Source: an uncultured Blautia sp. (lineage in GTDB: Bacteria; Bacillota; Clostridia; Lachnospirales; Lachnospiraceae). From it: DNA of 6,923 nucleotides. The notes beneath the pieces were generated by a model. It did not search any database and had not been told where the DNA came from. It was given only the letters and a program-made list of their open reading frames with translations. Both the position numbers and the translations under genes were made by a program. The DNA is taken from the NCBI RefSeq assembly GCF_934371575.1, contig NZ_CAKRNY010000087.1:1-6923 (forward strand), read 5' to 3'. Positions 1 to 5,593 of the stretch are shown here, in pieces (the stretch's first letter is position 1; every line of letters starts with the position of its first letter).

Positions 1-1616
1 TTAATATAGTCTACCCACTCATGCATGCATTTCCAGTTTTCTTCCAGGATGCCTTTGTCGCCATAAATCTGATAAACAACCCACGGAACGATAACTGCAA
101 CATCACTCCATGCGGAAGAACTGTACTGGCCGAGAATGTCCGGGACAACATGCGGCACACCTTTTTCAAGTGAGGATTCTGCAGCCACATCACGCATCCA
201 TTTTGTGTAAAATAATGCAGTATTTCTGTTAAATGCTGCAGTCCAGGAAAATACCTGTGCATCTCCTGTCCATCCAAGACGCTCATCACGCTGTGGGCAA
301 TCTGTGGGAATATCAAGGAAGTTATCCCGCTGACTCCATGTAATATTGCTCTGTAACTGATTTACCTTCTGATTAGAGCAATTAAAATCACCTGTTTTTT
401 CCATATCGGAATGTGTCACACAGGCAGCAAACTGATCTGCCGTAAACTCCTCCATTCCTTCCACGCAGATATAACGGAAGCCGTGAAAGGTAAAATGTGG
501 ACGGAAAATCTGCTCCTCTCCGTTACAGATAAATGTGTCGATAGATTTTGCCTGACGAAGTGTCTCCGGATAAAAGTTTCCGTCTTTATCCAGAACTTCC
601 GCATGACGGATCACGATTTTCTGACCTTTTTCGCCTTTCACATGCAGCTCCACAACACCGGTGATGATCTGCCCGAAGTCAACCAGTCTCTCACCTTTTG
701 GTGTTACGATCAGCTCTTTACCGGCAATCTTCTCTGTGATACGGACAGGCTCATTTTCCTGTGCTGTTAAGACAGTTTTGTCAAATTCTTTAACAACAGC
801 TTTTCCCTCTGTGATTTCCGGCTCAGCAGTGTCGATTGTCTCACCCATATAAATTTCACTGTAACGGATTTCCCCTGTTTTTACAGACCATGTTTCATCG
901 GTAGCGATTACCTCTTTTCCTCCATCTTCATATTCCACATGAAGCTCCGCAAATACGCCCACCTTTGTGCCATACTGATTTGGCTGACAGTAGAAACCGA
1001 GGATTCCTTTATACCAGCCGTTTCCAACTGTAATCGCAATTTCATTTTTTGTCGCAAGCTGTTCTGTTACATCATAGATCTGATACTGCAATCTGTTGTG
1101 ATAGCTTGTCCAGCCCGGTGCCATACGATAATCACCTACGGTCTGTCCGTTCAGTGTCACTTCATAAACACCATGTGCTGTTGCATACAGGCGGGCTTTC
1201 TTTACCTTTTTATCAATTGCAAATGTTTTTCCAAATACCGGACATGCTGTCTCCTCTTCCGGGAAATCACTTGTGATCATCTGTGCTTGAAACTCTGTAT
1301 TATCAAAAATTCCTGTCTCAAATGTACCTTCAACAGATCCTGTATTTCCATGATTATCTGTAACAGATACCAGCACAGTGTACAGCGTTTCTGGAGCCAG
1401 TGCTTCACCTTCATAAGGAATCAGAACAGACTGGTCTGTTACTTTTTTCCCACTGTTCCATACAAGCTTTCCATTTTCATCTGTCACATGAATTTCATAT
1501 GCAGTCTGTAAGGTATTCTTCTCCTGTGACTCCATTTTCCATGAAAATCTGGGTGCCTTAGCAGTAAGTCCCATTGGGTTTTCTCTGTATTCTGTTCTAA
1601 GATCGTATAATCTCAT
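1..1616 (-). CDS. Alpha-L-rhamnosidase, GH78 family (C-terminus cut by window edge)
   Basis: Hydrolyses terminal alpha-L-rhamnosyl residues with inversion; probably cytoplasmic, since the N-terminus (MRLYDLRTEYRENP...) has no signal peptide. 538 complete codons are visible with no stop before the window edge. Domains in order: Fn3-like region at about 1-100; rhamnosidase N-terminal beta-domain at about 130-300 (LNGQTVGDYRMAPGW near 155-169); second beta-domain at about 305-400 (RLVDFGQ at 311-317, then FTFHGFRYICVEG near 375-387); then the start of the (alpha/alpha)6 catalytic barrel. The family signature DIPTDCPQRDERLGWTGD spans 435-452; E445 is the expected general acid and D439 and D452 likely substrate-contacting acids. 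GH78 enzymes of this architecture usually run to about 850-1000 residues, so the distal barrel with the general-base Glu lies outside. The ATG is fixed by GGAGG at 1624-1628, 7 bases upstream. It is the third operon gene, behind a terminator-like hairpin. The family assignment is secure; the natural substrate is not known. Confidence 0.95.
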   Translation of the reverse strand, partial: MRLYDLRTEYRENPMGLTAKAPRFSWKMESQEKNTLQTAYEIHVTDENGKLVWNSGKKVTDQSVLIPYEGEALAPETLYTVLVSVTDNHGNTGSVEGTFETGIFDNTEFQAQMITSDFPEEETACPVFGKTFAIDKKVKKARLYATAHGVYEVTLNGQTVGDYRMAPGWTSYHNRLQYQIYDVTEQLATKNEIAITVGNGWYKGILGFYCQPNQYGTKVGVFAELHVEYEDGGKEVIATDETWSVKTGEIRYSEIYMGETIDTAEPEITEGKAVVKEFDKTVLTAQENEPVRITEKIAGKELIVTPKGERLVDFGQIITGVVELHVKGEKGQKIVIRHAEVLDKDGNFYPETLRQAKSIDTFICNGEEQIFRPHFTFHGFRYICVEGMEEFTADQFAACVTHSDMEKTGDFNCSNQKVNQLQSNITWSQRDNFLDIPTDCPQRDERLGWTGDAQVFSWTAAFNRNTALFYTKWMRDVAAESSLEKGVPHVVPDILGQYSSSAWSDVAVIVPWVVYQIYGDKGILEENWKCMHEWVDYI

Positions 1617-1640
1617 TTTATTTCCTCCATTCATGAATCC

Positions 1641-1680
1641 ACAAAAGGACAGAACCATCTTGTAAGCCCCGTCCTTTTGT
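1641..1680 (-). terminator. Terminator-like hairpin between transporter and rhamnosidase genes
   Basis: A perfect 10-base inverted repeat, ACAAAAGGAC (1641-1650) and GTCCTTTTGT (1671-1680), flanks a 20-base loop. In the minus-strand RNA the stem can grow inward by six more pairs, mostly G-U (GGGGCU with GGUUCU), leaving an 8-base loop. Read as RNA, the core GGACGGGGCU/GGUUCUGUCC stem is followed by UUUUGU, which resembles an intrinsic terminator with a short, interrupted U-tract. It sits 8 bases after the transporter stop codon and 24 bases before the rhamnosidase ATG. Partial termination, or an mRNA-stabilising or processing stem, are the likely roles; complete termination would need a separate rhamnosidase promoter, and I see no convincing one in these 72 bases. 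Confidence 0.6.
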
Positions 1681-1688
1681 CTCAGTAT

Positions 1689-3077
1689 TTATTTTGCTTC
1701 TTCTCTTTTCTGCAGCTCTGCCATGATCTCAGGATATCTCTTCTCAAGATCATTCTTCCTCAGACAGATAAACATGATCACGAAGATTGCAAGCGGAATA
1801 TAGATTGAAAATGCAAAGATCGCCATATCAACGGAGCCAGGCTGAGTTGCCAGAGATGCCTTGTATCCTGCGGCTGCCAGCAGCCACCCGATCAGAGATG
1901 CCCCAATACCGGATCCAATCTTCATTCCAAAAGAGTTTGCACTATTTGTCATACCTACGATTCGTTTTCCGAATTTGTAATCGTTATATTCCACGCAGTT
2001 ATTTACCATTGCTCCAAACAGACACATCATAGGAATGTTTGCAAAGGTAGTTACAACTCCGCCTGCAATACAGGTTGCAATGCTGTAGGGTGTGAATACT
2101 CTTACCACGCAGGCAGCAGCTCCCAGCACACAGGAAACCATGCATGTTTTTGTCATTCCAAGCTTGGATACCAAAGGTCCTGTGAGAATGAATCCCAGAA
2201 ATGTAGGAATCAGGCCTACAGTTCCCAGAAGTGCTACAATATTATCATTTCCAAGAATGTATTTCGCATAGTATGTTCCACCGGATGTACTTAAGCTGTA
2301 AGAAATATTTATCAAAAACTGAAGTACAAGCATAATAACCCAGTACTTATTCTTGAAAAGAATTTTGATACCTTCCATAAATGGTACATCATCGTCTTCA
2401 CTTTTTTCTGTAATCTGTACGTTTTCTTTTGATACTTTATAAAGAATAAACAATGACAGCAGGGAAATTAAACCAAAAATAACTGCCACTTTAATCCAAG
2501 CACTCTGTGTGCCACCCAGCATATTTGTAATAGGAATTAAAAGGATTGCAATTACCATTCCGGCAATATATCCGAATGCTGTACGGAAGATTCCCATTTT
2601 ACCACGTTCTTCAAAACTTTCGGTACGGATAGCCATCAGGGCACCATAAGGGATTGCTACTGCGGTATATACGATTGCTGTGATAAGCACATTTGTGAGC
2701 AGCACGTATGCAGCCTGTAAGCCATTTCCAATGTTCTTAGGTACGGTAAACAGTAAAATAATTGATACGAATGCAGGAATTGCCATTCTTGAAAACCAAG
2801 GACGACATTTTCCTTTTGGAGATTTTCCTGCATCCATGATTTTTCCCATTGCAAGATCTGAAAGTGCATCAAAAATCTTTGCGATCAGAAGCATGGTTGC
2901 AACCATTCCTGCTGCAAGCCCCACTTTTTCCGTGTAAAAGTAAGTCAACTGTCCTACCAGACTACTCATGATATTCAGTGGTAACTGTCCGAGGCCATCA
3001 CCAAGATAATCCGTTAATCTCATCGTTTTCTGAATTCCCATGGAATCCAGGCCAAGTTTCTTCTTTGTCTTTCCCAT
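1689..3077 (-). CDS. GPH-family sugar:cation symporter (MFS_2, MelB-like)
   Basis: A 462-residue integral membrane permease, expected to import a glycoside together with Na+ or H+. It has about 12 hydrophobic segments, a charged cytoplasmic loop at about 215-245 (KENVQITEKSEDDD...) between the two halves, and a charged C-terminal tail (441-462). GPH signatures: D70-A-L-S-D74 followed by G78 and D82, then GKCRPW at 89-94; D70 and D74 match the family's cation-site aspartates. YGALMAIRTESFEERGKMGIFR at 144-165 is the typical cytoplasmic loop of the N-half, and EYNDYKFGKRIVGM at 363-376 the corresponding C-half motif. The length is normal for the family. The start is chosen because AAGGAG lies 6 bases before this ATG; later Met codons (13, 19) have no such site. 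It lies between two cytoplasmic glycosidases, which suggests an intact rhamnosylated glycoside or oligosaccharide as cargo, but GPH sequences do not reveal their substrate directly. Confidence 0.92.
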   Translation of the reverse strand: MGKTKKKLGLDSMGIQKTMRLTDYLGDGLGQLPLNIMSSLVGQLTYFYTEKVGLAAGMVATMLLIAKIFDALSDLAMGKIMDAGKSPKGKCRPWFSRMAIPAFVSIILLFTVPKNIGNGLQAAYVLLTNVLITAIVYTAVAIPYGALMAIRTESFEERGKMGIFRTAFGYIAGMVIAILLIPITNMLGGTQSAWIKVAVIFGLISLLSLFILYKVSKENVQITEKSEDDDVPFMEGIKILFKNKYWVIMLVLQFLINISYSLSTSGGTYYAKYILGNDNIVALLGTVGLIPTFLGFILTGPLVSKLGMTKTCMVSCVLGAAACVVRVFTPYSIATCIAGGVVTTFANIPMMCLFGAMVNNCVEYNDYKFGKRIVGMTNSANSFGMKIGSGIGASLIGWLLAAAGYKASLATQPGSVDMAIFAFSIYIPLAIFVIMFICLRKNDLEKRYPEIMAELQKREEAK

Positions 3078-3083
3078 TTTTCT

Positions 3084-3090
3084 CTCCTTA
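3084..3090 (-). promoter_or_regulatory. Ribosome binding site of transporter gene overlapping the GH3 stop codon
   Basis: On the minus strand the GH3 stop TAA (3090-3088) reads straight into AAGGAG (3089-3084), 6 bases before the transporter ATG. A ribosome terminating on the GH3 gene therefore sits on the transporter's Shine-Dalgarno, which suggests translational coupling of enzyme and permease. The sequence overlap is visible; the coupling is inferred. Confidence 0.8.
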
Positions 3091-5379
3091 AGCGTTTAAA
3101 GCATTCACCATCTGTTCCAGCATTTCTCTTGTAATTCCAGGTACAAAGCTTAACAGCTGGCGAAGTGGCATGCCTTCCATCATCGCAGCCATCATTTCCT
3201 GGTTTACAGCTCCTGATGTATCATTTTCCTGTGCTTCTGCCATATCAACGGCTGCCTGGTTCTGTGACATTCCCTGCATAAATGGTCCCATCACAGCCTG
3301 TGCCTTTGGATCACGCATCAGTTCTCCAAGACAGGTGTTTAATGAATATGTCTTCGGAATTTCCTTTGTAGGATGTACTGTGATTTCTTCACCTGTGCAC
3401 ATCTGATCTGCATTTTCACCGATCATCACTTTATAAGTTCCTTCCTCTGCATACCAGTCATGGATCAATGTATTCCAATATGCGAACGCCCGCTCATCCA
3501 GTGTAAATGTAACGGTCTTCTCTTCGCCTGCTTCTAAGGATATCTTCTCGAATCCTCTCAGTTCTCTGACTGGACGTACAACCTCTGTCTCCGGTGCTTC
3601 TACATAAAGCTGAACCACTGTTTTACCTGCACGATTTTCAGTATTCTTTACCTTTACCCTTACCTGTACACTCTCTTTGTCAGACATTTCTTTCTTGTCA
3701 AGCTGAAGATCACTGTACTCAAATGTTGTGTAAGATAAGCCATAGCCAAAGGGGAATGCAGTTTCCATTTTTCGGGAAGTGTAATAGCGATATCCTACAA
3801 ATACGCATTCCTGGTAATCTGCGTTATCAAATCCTTTTCCATAAGTCAGATAACACGGGGTATCTTCCAGACGGAGCGGAAATGTCTCTGCAAGGCGTCC
3901 ACATGGATTCTTTCTTCCTGCGAGAACTTCTGCAACGGCCCTTCCGACGGCCTCTCCACCAAGATAAGCTTCAAGAATACCTTCTACCTGATCTTTCCAC
4001 GGCATAAGTACAGCAGAACCATTGTGAAGTACAACTACCACATGCTTCTGTACTTCAAGAATCTTCTGTACAAGCTGGTTCTGGCAGTTGGGAAGATTCA
4101 TATGCTTTCTGTCATATCCTTCGGATTCGAAGTTGTCCGGAAGTCCCAGGAACAGAACTGCAACATCAGCTTCTGCTGCTGCCTTTACAGCTTCCTTCTG
4201 AAGCTCTTCTACAACCTCATCCTTCTCATCCTGATAGCCTTCTGCGAAAGTTACATTCGCAAGCTCCGGAATCTCTTTTGCAGCTTCCAGTGCAGATTCC
4301 ACTTTCCAGCTGTTGATATGGGAACTTCCACCGCCCTGATATCTTGGAGCTTTTGCATATTTTCCGATAAAGGAGATTTTTTTATCTGCATCAAGCGGAA
4401 GAATCTGGTTCTCATTTTTCAGAAGCACCATACATTCAGCTGCAATATCGGCTGCTGCATTATGATCTTTTTCGTATTCGAATACGGCTTTTGTATCACG
4501 GTTTTCTGTATAGCGGAAAATTACGTCCAGGATTCTTTCACATGCCTGATCCACAATCTTCTCATCAAGCTTTCCTTCCTGAACAGCTTTTACGATCAGT
4601 CTGTCATTTTCGTAATCCCCAGGAGGCATCTCCAGATCCAGTCCTGCTGACAGGGCAGAAATCCTGTCGTTGACTGCGCCCCAGTCGGAAACCACATAGC
4701 CGTCAAATCCCCATTCATCTCTGAGAATTTCTGTCAGATATTCCCTGTTATCTCCAACAAATTTGCCATTGATGCGGTTATAGGAGCTCATAACCGTCCA
4801 TGGCTTTGCTTTTTTTACAGCGCCTTCAAAGGATGCCAGATAAATTTCCCTTAATGTCCGCTCATCCATATCAGAGGAATTGGTCATCCGGCGTTTTTCC
4901 TGATTGTTCGCCACAAAATGTTTGGCGCTTGTTCCCACATGTCTGCTCTGCACACCTTCGATCATTGCCGCAGCCATTTCTGTAGATACCAATGGATCTT
5001 CCGAATAATATTCGAAATTTCTTCCGCATAATGGGGAGCGTTTGATGTTCATTGCCGGTCCAAGGATCGTGCTGACATTCAGAGCCTGACATTCCTGACC
5101 AAGGATTTCTCCCTGTCTGCGGATCAGATCACGGTCAAAGCTGGATGCAGTTGCACATCCGGCCGGAAAGCAGACTGCTTTCTCGCTCTCATTGATTCCA
5201 AGATGGTCTGCTGCTTCTGCCTGTTTTCTGATTCCGTGAGGTCCGTCTGTCACCATGACCTGTGGAATTCCAAGACGTTCGATTCCTTTCAGATGCCAGA
5301 AGTCAGCTCCGGAACACATTCCGGCTTTTTCCTCCAATGTCATCTGGGAGATCAGCTCCTGGATTTTCTCTTTTTTCAT
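3088..5379 (-). CDS. GH3 family beta-glycosidase (probable beta-glucosidase)
   Basis: A 763-residue retaining glycosidase, expected to release a beta-linked sugar, most likely glucose, inside the cell; there is no signal peptide. The N-terminal TIM-barrel domain (about 30-290) carries TDGPHGIR (44-51; D45 substrate-binding), GRNFEYYSEDP (119-129), KHF (153-155) and GYVVSDWG (227-234), where D232 is the expected nucleophile. The C-terminal alpha/beta domain (about 317-550) carries FESEGYDR (417-424), with the acid/base expected at E418 or E420. An Fn3-like domain follows (about 587-657, after FPFGYGLSYTTFEYS). Residues about 675-763 form an extra Met-rich helical tail (see findings). The start is supported by GGAGGT at 5386-5391, 6 bases before the ATG. 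It is the first gene of the minus-strand operon and ends 10 bases before the transporter ATG. GH3 also includes beta-xylosidases and arabinosidases, so beta-glucoside specificity is an inference from motifs and from the rhamnosidase partner. Confidence 0.95.
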   Translation of the reverse strand: MKKEKIQELISQMTLEEKAGMCSGADFWHLKGIERLGIPQVMVTDGPHGIRKQAEAADHLGINESEKAVCFPAGCATASSFDRDLIRRQGEILGQECQALNVSTILGPAMNIKRSPLCGRNFEYYSEDPLVSTEMAAAMIEGVQSRHVGTSAKHFVANNQEKRRMTNSSDMDERTLREIYLASFEGAVKKAKPWTVMSSYNRINGKFVGDNREYLTEILRDEWGFDGYVVSDWGAVNDRISALSAGLDLEMPPGDYENDRLIVKAVQEGKLDEKIVDQACERILDVIFRYTENRDTKAVFEYEKDHNAAADIAAECMVLLKNENQILPLDADKKISFIGKYAKAPRYQGGGSSHINSWKVESALEAAKEIPELANVTFAEGYQDEKDEVVEELQKEAVKAAAEADVAVLFLGLPDNFESEGYDRKHMNLPNCQNQLVQKILEVQKHVVVVLHNGSAVLMPWKDQVEGILEAYLGGEAVGRAVAEVLAGRKNPCGRLAETFPLRLEDTPCYLTYGKGFDNADYQECVFVGYRYYTSRKMETAFPFGYGLSYTTFEYSDLQLDKKEMSDKESVQVRVKVKNTENRAGKTVVQLYVEAPETEVVRPVRELRGFEKISLEAGEEKTVTFTLDERAFAYWNTLIHDWYAEEGTYKVMIGENADQMCTGEEITVHPTKEIPKTYSLNTCLGELMRDPKAQAVMGPFMQGMSQNQAAVDMAEAQENDTSGAVNQEMMAAMMEGMPLRQLLSFVPGITREMLEQMVNALNA

Positions 5380-5449
5380 GTGATTACCTCCATTTTATTA
5401 CAATGATGCATGATTTTGTTACGTTCGGTCTCGTCTTTCTTGTGATTTT

Positions 5450-5478
5450 ATAATAACCAGAAATGGTGAAAGTTTATT
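5450..5478 (-). promoter_or_regulatory. Weak, probably activator-dependent promoter of the GH3-transporter-GH78 operon
   Basis: On the minus strand TATTAT (5455-5450) matches the -10 consensus at five of six positions and would start transcription near 5443, giving a leader of about 64 bases. No good -35 box lies at the right distance: the 17-base spacing gives AATAAA and the 15-base spacing TAAACT. A decent -10 without a -35 is typical of promoters that need an AraC-type activator, and a direct repeat lies immediately upstream at 5481-5511. The AT-rich context offers other possible -10 positions, for example the overlapping TATAAA. Confidence 0.4.
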
Positions 5479-5480
5479 TC

Positions 5481-5511
5481 ATATTTAAACTATTTTTTAT
5501 ATATTTATACT
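5481..5511 (-). promoter_or_regulatory. Tandem direct-repeat candidate operator for the divergent AraC regulator
   Basis: ATATTTAAACT (5481-5491) and ATATTTATACT (5501-5511) match at 10 of 11 positions with a 20-base period; the match continues less perfectly for about five further bases. Two direct half-sites about two helical turns apart are the classical arrangement bound by the two-HTH domain of AraC/XylS activators. Relative to the proposed operon start near 5443, the half-sites fall at about -38 to -48 and -58 to -68, just outside the missing -35 box. Relative to the regulator's promoter they lie just upstream of its -35, so the same sites could also autoregulate. Low sequence complexity is the main caveat. 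Confidence 0.45.
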
Positions 5512-5530
5512 TTTTTGAAGTGTTTTTTTA

Positions 5531-5559
5531 TTGACTTCTATAAAAAAATTAATTACGAT
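5531..5559 (+). promoter_or_regulatory. Sigma-A-type promoter of the AraC regulator gene
   Basis: TTGACT (5531-5536, five of six to consensus) is separated by exactly 17 bases from TACGAT (5554-5559, four of six). Transcription would start near 5566, about 15 bases before the ribosome binding site and 28 before the ATG. The much better match than on the operon side fits a constitutively expressed regulator facing an activator-dependent operon. Confidence 0.65.
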
Positions 5560-5580
5560 AGAGTATATAAAATGTTTGAT

Positions 5581-5587
5581 AAGGGAG
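5581..5587 (+). promoter_or_regulatory. Ribosome binding site that fixes the start of the AraC regulator
   Basis: AAGGGAG ends 6 bases before the ATG at 5594. The in-frame TTG at 5531 is the first base of the predicted -35 box and has no purine-rich site before it, only a T-run. This decides for 5594 and a 399-residue protein. Confidence 0.8.
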
Positions 5588-5593
5588 TTCGTT

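Noticed and set aside
939..1511. Long plus-strand open frame opposite the rhamnosidase gene
   Set aside because: The predicted product is Cys-rich with no recognisable domain and no ribosome binding site, and the opposite strand encodes conserved GH78 domains in full. It is an antisense shadow.
4473..4486. Perfect 14-base palindrome CGTATTCGAATACG inside the GH3 gene
   Set aside because: A 14-base palindrome is expected about once in every two or three windows of this length by chance, and it lies mid-gene with no other regulatory signal. A similar 13-base one at 5002-5014 was dropped for the same reason.
4024..4650. 208-codon plus-strand open frame opposite the GH3 gene
   Set aside because: It mirrors the GH3 coding frame, including the conserved ESEGYDR region on the other strand. 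Its hydrophobic, Cys- and Phe-rich composition is typical of an antisense reading.
5379..5412. Leader peptide of 11 codons whose TGA overlaps the GH3 ATG on the minus strand
   Set aside because: The ATG has no purine-rich ribosome binding site and the short frame contains the GH3 Shine-Dalgarno itself. It shows no codon bias suggesting attenuation.
5467..5481. Catabolite-response (cre) site for CcpA
   Set aside because: The dyad has the wrong spacing (15 rather than 14 bases from TG to CA) and lacks the central CG of the cre consensus. I keep it only as an unassigned dyad.
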